DNA of 64,000 bases, from contig CP070627.1 of NCBI GenBank assembly GCA_020355945.1, positions 8,788,523 to 8,852,522 of the forward strand, given 5' to 3'. This document shows, piece after piece, positions 19,901 to 30,600 of the stretch. Made by a program: the position numbers and the translations under genes. The notes beneath the pieces were generated by a model. The model was given only the letters and a program-made list of their open reading frames with translations. It was not told where the DNA came from and ran no database searches. Origin of the DNA: Candidatus Aminicenantota bacterium (lineage in GTDB: Bacteria; Acidobacteriota; Aminicenantia; UBA2199). How positions within the stretch are numbered: position 1 is the first letter of the stretch; each line of letters opens with the position of its first letter.

Positions 19901-21091
19901 GCTGTTACTTTCCAGCTTTCGCACTGTTTCACATTCTTCCGCTAATGTTCGGGTGGTAACCAGCAGGCTGGCTTTGCTGTCTGCCAGCATGTATTTTATC
20001 CGTTCCGCCGGGTAAGCAGGGTCTATGGGTAAATAGGCTCCACCAGCTTTTAATACAGCCAATATCCCGATAATCATCTCCAGGGAACGCCAGAGGATTA
20101 CCCCAACAACAATATCCGGCTTCACACCATTTTCTGTTAATGTTTGTGCCAGGTGATTAACGTTTTGATCGATTTCCCGATAAGTCATGGAAGAACCTGA
20201 CCATGCCTCTAAAACAGCAATGCTGTTGGGAGTTTTTTCCGCCTGTTCCGCGAATAACCGGTGAAGGGTTTTGGGTTCCCCATTGGCTGCCCGGGTATCA
20301 TTAAAGCCCATGGCTAACTCTCGCCTTTCTTCTTCCGAAAGCAGCTCAATCTCATTGATTTTAAGATTCACATCCAGGAGTACCACCTGCATCAGTCTAA
20401 TATAATATTGGAGGATTTGTTCTATCGTGGTTTTATCGTAAAGTAATGAGTTATACTCAACCTCTCCTTCTATATATTCGTCGGTTTTACAGAAAGAGAA
20501 AATCATGTTTAAATTGATATGCCGGAGATATTTTTTGTAATGGATATTTTCCAGTAAAATGGCAATATCGAACAGCGAGAAATCATCATCCCGGGAAAAG
20601 GGAATATTTAATTTACCCAATATTGATTCAACCGGGTAATTTTGATTTTCATTTGCTTCCGCGATGGTTTGCCTCACCTGGAACAGTAACTCTTTAAAGG
20701 TTATATTTTCTTTTAATTGATTTCTCAAAGTCAGTACCGTATTAATATAATCACCTTCGATATCCTGTTTAATAACGGGACCTCCCACGATAATATCATT
20801 GTTACTGTTATATGTATATTTGTGGATGAATATCACCAACGCGGTCACCAGGATAATATACAGGCGCAGGTCGGAATCGTTGGATAATTTGAGTAATTTT
20901 ACGAAAATTTCCCTGGGAAACCTGGTTGTTACGATTTCCATACTACGCTGATTTAGACTTCTTTTATGATCGTATGGAATCGTATTTTTTTCCAGGTGCC
21001 CGGATAATTTTTTTAACCAGTAATCTCTTTCCCTGATAAATTTAGCACCGGCAGCGGTTTTAAAGCCGGAAAAAGCGCTGGTATTTTTCAT
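16937..21091 (-). CDS. NRPS, half-C-A(His)-PCP-C
   Basis: A 1384-residue synthetase. Residues 1-250 correspond only to the acceptor (C-terminal) half of a C domain (RERDYWLKKLSGHL, IIVGGPV, YPVESILGKL). The donor half with HHxxxDG is absent, so it cannot condense by itself. The A domain (about 270-815) has TSGSTGKPKG; extracted specificity residues D-S-E-L-T-A-E-V-C-K agree with codes reported for histidine. PCP Ser at S870 (ELGGNSL). C-terminal C domain from about 927 with HHIISDF (H1060, H1061). ATG with GGAGGATATC upstream. It follows the two radical SAM genes and precedes the Thr-module protein. The upstream NRPS (24654-32579) ends in a full C domain, so the half-C here is redundant or structural. 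The A7-A8 loop carries a repeat-derived insert (about 647-700). Confidence 0.92.
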   Translation of the reverse strand: MKNTSAFSGFKTAAGAKFIRERDYWLKKLSGHLEKNTIPYDHKRSLNQRSMEIVTTRFPREIFVKLLKLSNDSDLRLYIILVTALVIFIHKYTYNSNNDIIVGGPVIKQDIEGDYINTVLTLRNQLKENITFKELLFQVRQTIAEANENQNYPVESILGKLNIPFSRDDDFSLFDIAILLENIHYKKYLRHINLNMIFSFCKTDEYIEGEVEYNSLLYDKTTIEQILQYYIRLMQVVLLDVNLKINEIELLSEEERRELAMGFNDTRAANGEPKTLHRLFAEQAEKTPNSIAVLEAWSGSSMTYREIDQNVNHLAQTLTENGVKPDIVVGVILWRSLEMIIGILAVLKAGGAYLPIDPAYPAERIKYMLADSKASLLVTTRTLAEECETVRKLESNSNIKMIFIRLPGDFDFSSSTFPGFPPSQSSSLAYIIYTSGSTGKPKGVAIEHRSIVNTLVWRKNRYRFNEDDGVLQLPSISFDSSVEDIFTPLISGSRLILIRGQHRFDINYLKELLKTAGVTHFLIVPTLYRTYIEEIPDSLRQLKQVTIAGEQFSEDLVKSHYDKLNHVKLYNEYGPTENSVCSTLYEFSPDKTRVLIGTPIRGVICCILGKNKNLCPIGAAGEIYLAGAGIARGYLNQPELTSEKFDQDLWDDQDSLDKKFLRGGPGAPRRGEPKMAKCFAPYAMRYAPCAMLSPPGCRRQKIYKTGDLARRLPDKNIEFLGRIDQQVKISGYRIELGEIEGHLFKHPGVKETVVLVIEDKAGNKQLCAYIVPNAEGSSSLPQEIKAYLTQLLPGYMVPANIVSLESIPLTPNGKVDRNALPQPEAISDADYIAPRDENESRLAQIWSEVLGMETQAIGIDSNFFELGGNSLNAAVLTARVHQAFNIKITLVELFNTPTIRGLAEWMTASGKKTDTYTSIPAQEKKEYYQVSHAQERIWVLSQLEAASISFNIPGAHLVEGQLNIPVVERTFKTLMERHESLRTAFLNVDGEVKQRVVPLETMDFAVKHMDLRGEPGNEVKAREYVERESLTPFDLSTGPLVRITLIRLEAQRYVLFFNFHHIISDFLSHDILIREMRVLHEAFDKGEQNPLEPLPIQYRDYAAWQNEQLKGEPLNQHRQYWTERLKGHLPQLELPWDNQRPAIQTYNGDTMISSIQEVIFKKLKSYSETQNLTLFMVLLTALNLLFFYYTGKRDIVLGTIVGSRDHADLRSQIGYYLNTLVLRTQFQTRDTFKSLSYKVKDVLMGAYQHQVYPFDLLLEDIGGQRDISRAPIFDVLVNMLNYQAAEAPSLPGSGGIVIKYFNIHAKTAKFDLTIYLVEQKNTMDIRFEYNRDLFKPATIERMMKRFTKLLETVLEKPDTVISTLRLRQTTQAPLIQPLDTQNQC
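18991..19160. repeat. Composite dispersed repeat in the A7-A8 loop of the His A domain
   Basis: Begins with TTGCCTTCGGCAA (5-bp stem), then GCGCAT/AGCATAGCG repeats, then CTGGCCCCCCCCGCAAAAACTTTTTAT and TCCTGGTCATCCCATAAATCC. In frame it encodes an atypical segment rich in Met, Ala, Pro and Arg between EKFDQDLWDDQD and YKTGDL. Shares the GCAAAAACTTTTTAT part with 14303-14386. Confidence 0.7.
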
Positions 21092-21133
21092 GATATCCTC
21101 CTATTTATTTTTATATTGTGTTTTTCGCTTTTT

Positions 21134-22861
21134 TTAAAAGCAGAAATCTCCATCCTCTTTGAATTTATTTTCTCCGTACAGGAGTTCTTTTAGATGTTGA
21201 TTTTCATCGGTATGTTGATTTTCACTGATTAATTGTAGTATTGGCGGTACGCAATTTTTATGCAGTTTTTCCCAGCGTTCATCGGCACTGTAAATATCAT
21301 TCAGGGAATAGGGATTGGCGATGCCCAGGCGTTGGCAGTGTCGAGTAAAACGACAAAGCCTCTCCATTGCCAGTTCCCGGGAAGGCTTGCAATCCAGTGA
21401 CCAGGTTTGAGCAATCAACAAATCCCGGGCATTTCTTACCGGGTAAAGGGGAATCTTTTTAGCGATAACGGCCCAGTGGTTCGAGTCGGCCTGGCCGGTT
21501 TCAAAATATCTAAAGGGGTTGCATTCCGCCTCATATACATCATCCTTCAATGCTTCAACCAGGTCCAGGGTTTGTTGGAAATCCTCTTCGGTTTCTTCCG
21601 GGTGTCCCACTACCCAGTAGGTGGTGGTTTTTATCCCGGCTTCGGCAAGATTGGATATGGAATCTTTGATCTGTTCAGGGGTTATCTTTTTATTCATCAG
21701 GGCCAATATCCTGGAAGACCCGCTTTCGGCTCCGATCCGTGCCCGGTAGAAACCACCTCGCCTCCACAGCATGGTATTTTTAAAATCGCAGACCTGTTTG
21801 TCCACTCTTAGACAGCCATCCCAATATAATGAAATACCGGCTTGTATAAATTCCCGGGCCAGGTCTGTTATTATTGGGTTCAACAACGAATCGCAAAAGA
21901 AAAAAAGCTGACGTTTATATTTCTGGAACATCCGGATCATCTCTGCTATTACCTCCTTCGGGTTCCGTTTGCGATATTTCCCCCAATAAACGGTTTCGGC
22001 GCAAAAACTGCACTGGAAAGGACAACTGCGGGAACCATAAGATGCCAGGTGAACATAATCCCGCATATCAAAATCAGAAAAAGCAGGAGACCCCAACGAC
22101 GACAGACTCAGTATACGGTTATCGATATCTTTCAGCGTATAGATTTTTTTGTCCGCGGGTAACTCATTTTTCAGTAACTTAAGGAATAAATTCTCTCCTT
22201 CACCCACCACGATTTTGTCTATATAGTCTGCGTTCTCCAGGAAGTTTTTAAAATTCTCCGAACCTACATCCAGATCCTGTGAAAAAATCCCCCCTCCCAT
22301 TACCGTTTTAATGTGTGGATACCGCTGCCTGGTAAGTTTAAAAACAAACATGGATGCGGCAAATGAACCTCCCAACACAGATAAACCAAGTATGGTGGCC
22401 TTTTCTTTTTCCAGTATATCTATAAATTGCGTTTCCAATTCCAGGTAAAATTCGTCCAGTAGGCCTTTAAGTTTTTCAATTTCCCGGTTAGCGATACTGC
22501 AAAGATAGTTTTTGAAAATCAATATTTTAAAAAACTCTATATATTCCTCTTCATCCTTACAATTTATATGAAACATCATATGATTTTGCATAACATCATT
22601 GGCGGTATTATAAAAATTTCCCCTGGTTTCTTCCGGGATACATTTTTTTAAGAGGATATGGTATTTATCGTATATATTCTTAAAAGCTCCCCTTATATTT
22701 AGATCTACTGTTTTTACCGCATACCCTTTTTTCTGGAGGAAACCTTTTAGACAAGAAATTCCCATGGGGGGAATGAGGGGGGTCCAATATGGCAGTAAGC
22801 CCAACAAAATCTTTTCATCACCGGGGTTGTTTTTGGTAAAATGACCGGGTGAAGGCTTCAT
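21134..22861 (-). CDS. B12-binding-domain radical SAM enzyme, copy 2
   Basis: A 575-residue radical SAM protein, about three-quarters identical by eye to its neighbour at 22903-24630. The N-terminal part (about 16-240) resembles a cobalamin-binding fold (ILLGLLPYWTP, ILGLSVLGG, VMGGGIFS, VVGEGE), but the classical DxHxxG histidine is missing (DLNIRG). The radical SAM core (about 270-480) binds a 4Fe-4S cluster through C280, C284 and C287 (CX3CX2C: SCPFQCSFC), followed by GAESGS and TTTYWVVGHPEETEED. The family includes C- or P-methylases and other radical enzymes, so the reaction is not predictable. Lying between NRPS genes, it most likely modifies the peptide or an amino-acid building block. 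ATG with AAGGAG and a 7-nt spacer; 41-nt gap to the first copy. Confidence 0.88.
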   Translation of the reverse strand: MKPSPGHFTKNNPGDEKILLGLLPYWTPLIPPMGISCLKGFLQKKGYAVKTVDLNIRGAFKNIYDKYHILLKKCIPEETRGNFYNTANDVMQNHMMFHINCKDEEEYIEFFKILIFKNYLCSIANREIEKLKGLLDEFYLELETQFIDILEKEKATILGLSVLGGSFAASMFVFKLTRQRYPHIKTVMGGGIFSQDLDVGSENFKNFLENADYIDKIVVGEGENLFLKLLKNELPADKKIYTLKDIDNRILSLSSLGSPAFSDFDMRDYVHLASYGSRSCPFQCSFCAETVYWGKYRKRNPKEVIAEMIRMFQKYKRQLFFFCDSLLNPIITDLAREFIQAGISLYWDGCLRVDKQVCDFKNTMLWRRGGFYRARIGAESGSSRILALMNKKITPEQIKDSISNLAEAGIKTTTYWVVGHPEETEEDFQQTLDLVEALKDDVYEAECNPFRYFETGQADSNHWAVIAKKIPLYPVRNARDLLIAQTWSLDCKPSRELAMERLCRFTRHCQRLGIANPYSLNDIYSADERWEKLHKNCVPPILQLISENQHTDENQHLKELLYGENKFKEDGDFCF

Positions 22862-22902
22862 GGTTATCTCCTTTTTATCTTTATTGTTTATTTTTCGATT
22901 TT

Positions 22903-24630
22903 TTAAAAAGAAAAATCTCCATCTTCTTTGAATTTATTTTCTCCGTAGACGAATTCTTTTAAATGTTGATTTTCATCTATATATTGATTTTCATTGGTTA
23001 ATTTTATTATTGCGGGCACGGAATTTTTGTGCAGTTTTTCCCAGCGTTTATCGGCTTTGTAAATATCATGCAGTGAATATGGATTGGGTATTCCCAGGCG
23101 CTGGCAGTGTCGAATGAAACGACAAAGCCTCTCCATGGTGATTTCCCGGCAAGGCTGGCAATCCAATGACCAGGTTTGAGTAATCAACAAATCCGCGGCA
23201 TTTTTTTGCTGGTAAAGGGGCATCTTTTTACCCATCCTGGCCCAGCGTCCAGAGTCTGCTTGGCCGGTTTCAAAATACCTGAAGGGATTGCAGTCCGCCT
23301 GGTAGATATCATCCTTCAACGCTTCAACCAGGTCCAGGGTTTGTTGGAAATCCTCTTCGGTCTCTTCCGGGTGTCCTATCAACCAGTAGGTGGTGGTCTT
23401 TATCCCGGCTTCGGCAAGATTGGATATGGCATCTTTGATTTGCCTGGGGGTTATTTTTTTATTCATCAGGGTCAACACCCGGGATGACCCGCTTTCGGCT
23501 CCGATGCGTGCCCGGTAGAATCCACCGCGCCTCCACAGCATGGTATTTTCAAAATTGCAAACCTGTTGGTCCACTCTTAAACAACCATCCCAATATAATG
23601 AAATCCCGGCTTCTATAAATTCCCGAGCCAGGTCCGTTAGTATCGGGTTCAACAAGGAATCGTAAAAGAAAAAAAGTTGACGTTTATATTTTCGGAACAT
23701 CTTAATCATCTCTTCTACTACCTGCTTTGGTTCCCGTTTTCGATATTTTCCCCAATAAACGATTTCCACACAGAAACTGCACTGGAAAGGACAACTGCGG
23801 GCACAAAAAGATGCCAGGTAAACATAATCCCGCATATGGAAATCCGAAAAATCAAGTGCCTTCAGGGAGGAGAGGTCTATAACCTGGTTATCGATATCCT
23901 TTAGCGTATAAACCTTTCGGTCCCCGGGTAACTCATTTCGCAGTAACTTAAGGAATAAATTTTCTCCCTCTCCCACCAGGATTTTGTCTATATCGCCTGA
24001 TTTCTCCAAAAAGTTTTTAAAATTCTCCGATTCTAAAGCCAGGTCTTCTGAAAAAATAGCCCCTCCCATTACCGTTTTAATGTGGGGATAACGTTCCCGG
24101 GTAAGTCTAAAAGCAAACATCGAGGTGGGAAAGGTACCTCCTAAAACAGATAAACCAAGTATAGTCGGCTTTTCTTTTTCCAGTATATCTATAAATTGCG
24201 TTTCCAATTCCAGGTAAAATTTGTCCAGTATGCCTTTAAGTTTTTCAATTTCCCGGTTATCGATGCAGCAAAGATAGTTCTTGAAAATCAAAGTATTAAA
24301 TAACTCTCTATATTCCTCTTCATCGTTACAATTCAGATGAAGCATCATATGATTTTGTAAAACATCATACCCGGTATTATAAAAATTCCCCCTGGTTTCC
24401 CCGGGGATACATTCTTTTAATACCCTGTGGTATCTATCGTATATATTCCTAAAAACTCCCTTTACATTTAAATCTACCGTTTTTACTTCATACCCCTTTT
24501 GTTGGAGGAAACTTTTTAGACAGGAAATCCCCATGGGGGGAGTGAGGGGGGTCCAGTAAGGCAATAACCCCAGTAAAATTTTTTCATGAGTTGAATTATT
24601 TTTTTGAGAGTTGGTGTTAAAGGATTTCAT
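22903..24630 (-). CDS. B12-binding-domain radical SAM enzyme, copy 1
   Basis: A 575-residue paralog of the next gene with the same architecture: cobalamin-binding-like N-terminus (ILLGLLPYWTPLTPPMGIS, ILGLSVLGG, GEGE) without DxHxxG (DLNVKG), and a radical SAM core with SCPFQCSFC (C280, C284, C287 by equal length), GAESGS and TTTYWLIGHPEETEED. It starts at ATG with AAGGAGAAATGC, 23 nt after the NRPS gene that ends at 24654. Equal length without indels points to a recent tandem duplication; whether the copies act on different residues or sequentially cannot be told. Placement in the middle of assembly line 2, before the His and Thr modules, supports a tailoring role. Confidence 0.88.
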   Translation of the reverse strand: MKSFNTNSQKNNSTHEKILLGLLPYWTPLTPPMGISCLKSFLQQKGYEVKTVDLNVKGVFRNIYDRYHRVLKECIPGETRGNFYNTGYDVLQNHMMLHLNCNDEEEYRELFNTLIFKNYLCCIDNREIEKLKGILDKFYLELETQFIDILEKEKPTILGLSVLGGTFPTSMFAFRLTRERYPHIKTVMGGAIFSEDLALESENFKNFLEKSGDIDKILVGEGENLFLKLLRNELPGDRKVYTLKDIDNQVIDLSSLKALDFSDFHMRDYVYLASFCARSCPFQCSFCVEIVYWGKYRKREPKQVVEEMIKMFRKYKRQLFFFYDSLLNPILTDLAREFIEAGISLYWDGCLRVDQQVCNFENTMLWRRGGFYRARIGAESGSSRVLTLMNKKITPRQIKDAISNLAEAGIKTTTYWLIGHPEETEEDFQQTLDLVEALKDDIYQADCNPFRYFETGQADSGRWARMGKKMPLYQQKNAADLLITQTWSLDCQPCREITMERLCRFIRHCQRLGIPNPYSLHDIYKADKRWEKLHKNSVPAIIKLTNENQYIDENQHLKEFVYGENKFKEDGDFSF

Positions 24631-24653
24631 GCATTTCTCCTTATTTTTAAATT

Positions 24654-27600
24654 TTAAAACCCAAATTCTCCCGTTTCATTGTCGAAAATATTCGTAGATT
24701 CCAGGACTAAAAATTCATCCGAAAGTGTGATATCTTCCAATTTTATATATATATCTTGCAGCACCTGGTCCAGGATTTCCAGGAAATGTTTGCTAATTCT
24801 TTCCGCGGTGGATGGTTTAAAAAGTGAGGTGGAGTATTCCAACGACATACTGATGTATTTATCGGTATCGCGAACACTCAGGGACAGGTCAAAATGAGCT
24901 TGATTAAATTCGAATTCATAGGGGATAACGGTTAAATTTTCAAGGGAATCTTTTTTACCGGGGCTTTCCGTTTCAAAATTGTTTACCTGGAAAACGACAT
25001 CAAATAATGGGTTTCTCTTCAGGTCCCGGTTTGCTGCCAGTTGGCTTACCAGTTCATCAAAGGGGTAATCCTGGTTCTCAAATGCATTTAGCGCATTTTT
25101 TTTTACTTCTTCCAGGAAATTCCTGAATACCTTATGCTCCAGTGGAAGGTTTCTCATGGGGAGCAAATTGGCAAACATACCGATTATATTTTCCAGTTCT
25201 TCATACTTCCTGCCTGCAATACCGCTTCCCACAACAATATCATCCTGTCCTGAATATTTTGACATCAGGATCGTGAATACAGTCAATAACATAATATACA
25301 ATGTGGTGTTGGTTTCCTTGATCAGCACCCGTAATTGAGTGGTTAACTCTTTCTCAAATACGGTAATTATGTGGTGTCCCTGGAAATCCTGTACCTGTGG
25401 TCTTTGGAAATCTGTTTTTATATTAAGCCCAGGTATACCGTCTTCAAACAGTTCCAACCAATAAGTTTTTTGCTTCACCATTTCTTCGGAGTGCATTAAA
25501 CTATTGTTCCATTCGGTGTAATCCCTGTATTGAAGTCTCATGGGCGAGAGTTGTTCTCCCTGGTAAAGGGTGACAAATTCGTTAGTAAATATCGACAGCG
25601 AAGTACCGTCCGAGATGATATGATGCATATCCATCATGAAGATGTGACGGTCCTCTTTCTCCTCTATCAAACCCACGCGCAGCAGCGGCGGCCGGGATAG
25701 ATGGAACGGACGTACGAACGCCCTTGTAATGGAGTTTATTTTCAGTCGCTCACCAGCCTGTTTTTCTTCATGATATTCAACGGCAAAATCAACGGTTTCA
25801 TGTATCCTTTGGACCAGCTCGCTTCCTACCATTTCAAATGAGGTTCTTAAACTTTCATGTCTCTTGATAACACACCCCAAACTGGTTTCCAGCCTGGTAC
25901 GCTCCAGGTGTCCTTCCAATATCAATATAAATGGAAGATTGAACCCAATGTTCTGTTCATTCATTTGCTGAACCACATATAACCGTTTCTGGGCTGATGA
26001 CATTTTGTAGTATCCCTTTTTTTCTACCGGTTTTATGGGTGTGTATGTCTCTTCTTTCAAACCGTGGATATATCCTGATAATGCTCTTATACTGGGCTTC
26101 TTAAATACTTCTGTTAAGGGGATTTTTACATTGAGTTCTTTATGGATTTTGGAAACCATGACGGTGGCTCTTAATGAATGCCCACCCAGCTCAAAAAAGC
26201 TGCGGTCTATATCTATCAAATCCATCTCGATTCTCAAAACCTCAGACCATATCCATGCCAGTTTCCTTTGCAGTACACTGCCCGGGATTTTTGGTTGTGT
26301 TTCCGCACTTATCAACGGTTCCGGCAGGGCCTTTCGGTCTATTTTACCACTGGGAGTTAAAGGAAGGTCTTCCAGGGGTACAAAAAAGGAGGGGATCATA
26401 TAATCGGGCAGTGATTGATATAGATATTTTCTTAATCTTGATGAAATATCCTCATTGGCATGTAAAGTGACGCGGTTGAGAACGGTATAGGCACAGAGAT
26501 AGTTATCAACGCCCTGGTCTCCCCGAACCACCACCACTGCCTCTTTGACTTCTGCATGCTGTAGTAGGTGATTCTCGATTTCTCCCAATTCAATCCGATG
26601 GCCGCGGATTTTCACCTGGTGATCGATCCTGCCCAGGAATTCAATATTCCCATCTGGCAGCCAACGGGCCAGGTCGCCGGTTTTGTAGATTTTATTAGAA
26701 ATATAGGACCTATAGGACCTATTGGACCTATGATATTTATTTTTATCCTGGTCATCCTGGTAATCCCATAAATCATAGTCAAATTTATCATTGGTTAACT
26801 CCGGTCTGTTCAAATATCCCCGGGCCAATCCCTCACCACTGATGCATAATTCACCGGTAACTCCCGGCGGCTGTAAATGACTAGATCGATTCAATATGTA
26901 AAGCGTGGTGTTCTGTAAAGGTTTACCAATGGGAATGATCCCCTCACCGCTCCAACAGGACAACGAGTACTTACTGGTATAAATGGTGGCTTCGGTGGGG
27001 CCATAGATATTCTCCAACACGGTCTTACTGGCATTCCGGGTAAATCGCTCAACAATATGCGGTGACAGCGCTTCACCAGCTAAAAAGATGTATTTGAGAC
27101 TGGATAGATGATCGGAGGTTTCTTGATTGAATGACTCTATAAAAACATTAAACATGGAGGGAACAAAATTAATATGGGTGACCTGAAGGTCTTTAATCGT
27201 ATCAATAATCAGTTGGGGGTCTTTCCCGGCTCTATTTTCCAGTACCGCCAACCGACCCCCTCCTAAAAACCAACCAAACAACTCGGTGAGGGAGACATCG
27301 AATACATAAGGGGTTTTGAATAAATAGGTATCTCCCAGGGAACAGGGATAGCAGTTGAATAAATAGGATAATACATTGACCAGGGAACCATGTTGGATAA
27401 TAACGCCTTTGGGTTTTCCAGTGGAACCGGAGGTGTAAATGATATAGGCTAAATTGGCCGCCTTCGGGGGATCATTAAGCCTTCGGCGATAAGTTGGCTT
27501 CTCATTAACCATTAATAATTGACAATTGACAATTGACAATTTTTCAAATTTTTCGGATAAACCAGGGGCTGTCACCAGGATTTTCGCGCTGCTGTCTTTT

Positions 27601-30600
27601 AACATGTATGTAATGCGCTCTTGCGGGTATTCCGGGTCAATGGGCAAATAGGCCCCCCTTGCTTTTAATATTCCCAGGATACCGATGATCATCTCGATGG
27701 AACGTTCCATCATGATACCCACGATGATGTCGGGACCAACACCTTTTTCGAGCAATAAATATGCCAATTGATTGGATTTTCGGTTCAATTCACTGTAAGT
27801 AATTGACATGTGACCAGGCAAGTGGGCAAGCCCCCCTGTCCCCTCGTCGTGTAATTCTTGTAATTCGGGGGCTTCTAATACAGCGATGTAGTCAGGAAAT
27901 TTTTCTACCTGTTCTGCAAATAATTGATGAATCGTTTTATCACGCGGATATTCCGCCCCTGTATCATTAAAATTCAGCAATATCCGATTTTTCTCCTCCT
28001 CAGTGATGATATTTATCCCGGATATCCTGGTTTCATAACTCTCACGTACGGTGGAAACTATTTTTTCGAAAAAACCGATAAAACGCTGGATGGTTTCCTT
28101 TTTAAAAAGGTGGGTACAGTATTCGAAGGTAAAAGACATGCGGTCTCCTGTTTCTACTGCTGTCAACGTTAGATCAAATTTTGATATGCGGCTTTCATAG
28201 CGATAAGGCACTATTTTTAATCCTGGTATTCGGACGGCGGGTGTATCCATGTTTTGTAAGGCAAACATGGTATCAAATAAGGGGTTACGCCCGGTATCCC
28301 GTTCAACCTCCACCTGTTCCACCAGGTCTTCGTAAAGGTAATCCTGGTTTTCAAAGGCGTTTATTGTGTTTTCTTTTATTTCCATTAAAAATTGGTGGAA
28401 AGTCTTTTCCATGACGGGAGAATTCCGTAGCGCCAGGGTATTGACAAACATGCCGATGACACCTTCCAGATCGGTGTGTCTGCGGCCGGCAATGGGAGTG
28501 CCCACCACAATGTCTTCCTGGTGCGAAATTTTGCCTAAAAAAACAGTATAAACGGAAAGGAGCAGCATAAATAGGGTGACATCCTGTTCACGGGCCAGGG
28601 ATTTTAAAGCAGCGGTTTCTTCCTTGTTCATCTCAAAATGGAGGGTTCGCCCGGCAAAGCCCTGTACTGCTGGCCGTGGATAATCCGCCGGTAAATCTAA
28701 TAGTGGTACTTCTCCTTCAAATTGTTTTAACCAATAGGTTTCCTTTTCCTTCATAAACTCTCTGGCCATCTTCCGATTGTGCCATTCGCTGTAGTCTCTA
28801 TACTGAAGTCTTAACCCGGCCAGGCTCCTGCTCTTATACAGTTCCGTAAATTCTTTTATAAATATTCCGATAGATAGTCCATCCGATATGATGTGATGCA
28901 TATCTACCATCAATAAATACCTGCCCCTGTCCTCTTTCCCTTCTTGAGAGGGGTGACCAGGAAGAGCGGTGGAGGTGTGTAGAAGTTTTATTAATCTCAC
29001 CCGCAGCAGCGGAGCTTGCGATAAGTTAAAGGGACGTATAAACGATTCTACTTCCACCTGCAGTTTGTCACCTGTACCGATAAGTATTTCACTGTTGATC
29101 CGGAATTTATTATGGTCTTCTTTTATTCTTTGTACCGGGCTATCATTTACCACAGTGAAAAATGTTCTTAAACTCTCATGCCTTCGGATCAATTGTTGGA
29201 AAACCACTTCAATTTTTTTCCCATCAAGCTCCCCCTCCAACTGCCACACCGAAGGTATGTTGTATCCGGTTCCTCCTTCAGCATCCATCTGCTGTAGAAT
29301 ATAGAAGCGTCTTTGGGCAGAGGATAAGGGGTAATATTCTTTCTTTTCAACAGGTTCCACCGGGATAGGTTTAGTCCTGGCCGCTTCTTTGATATATGCG
29401 GCCAGTCCATGAATGTGTGGTGTCTTAAATATCCCGGTAAGGGGAACGTTTATATTTAATTCTTTATGTATCTTCGATACCAATATTGTGGCTTTCAGGG
29501 AATGTCCCCCCAGGTGGAAAAAATTGTCATTAATACCGATTTTTTCTTTTTCCACGTCCAGGATTTCAGACCATATGTCCAGCAATTTTTTTTCTATTTC
29601 ATTTCGTGGAGCAGTATAATTTTTTCCTCTTTTCATTTCCGGTTGGGGTAATGCTTTTCGATCTACTTTTCCATTGGGGGTTAGTGGAATCTTATCTATA
29701 CTTATAAAATAAGAGGGTATCATAAAACCAGGCAATTTCCCGGAAAGGTAACCGCGTAAACTGGTAAGATTGAAATCCTTAGGGGAAACGATATATGCAC
29801 ACAGGAATTTTTCCCTGCTTTCATTTTCTCTTGCCACCACCACTGCCTCTTTGATTTCATTTCGTTTTAATAATTGACTTTCTATTTCCTCCAATTCTAT
29901 CCTGAATCCCCTGATTTTCACCTGGGAGTCAATACGTCCGATGAAATCAATATTACCGTCGGGCAGCCACCGGGCCAGGTCACCGGTTTTGTACAATTTA
30001 GCCGCCAGGGCACCAGGGTACCAGGAAAAATAAACATCTTTGCGGTTTTGTGGCTTTGTGGTTGATATAAATTTCTCTTCTGTTAATTCGGGACGATTTA
30101 AATACCCACGGGCTATCCCTGGGCCGCCAATGTATAACTGGCCTGCTGTACCTATCGGCTGCAAATTATTATATTTACTTAAAATATATAGTTCAATATT
30201 GGGTAATGGTTTGCCGATGGGGATACTTCCAATTCCATTCCAATCAGCTAATGAGTATTTACTGGAATATACTGTACTCTCCGTCGGGCCATATATATTT
30301 TCCAGTGTTATCGCTGTATTTAAATCCCTGAATTTCGCTGCCAGATCAGGTAACAGCGCTTCCCCGGCCAGGAAAATATATTTCAGGGAGGCTAATTTCT
30401 CGATTTTTTCATGGTTTAACAGTTCTATAAAGGCCTTAAACATGGAAGGAACAAAATTGATATGAGTAATAAAAAGCCTTTCGATGGCCTTCAATATCTC
30501 CTGGGGGTCTTTTCCCTCATTTTGATCGACTATGGCTAGCCTTCCCCTTCCCAAAATCCAACCGAACAATTCGGTTACGGAGACATCAAAAACATAGGAG

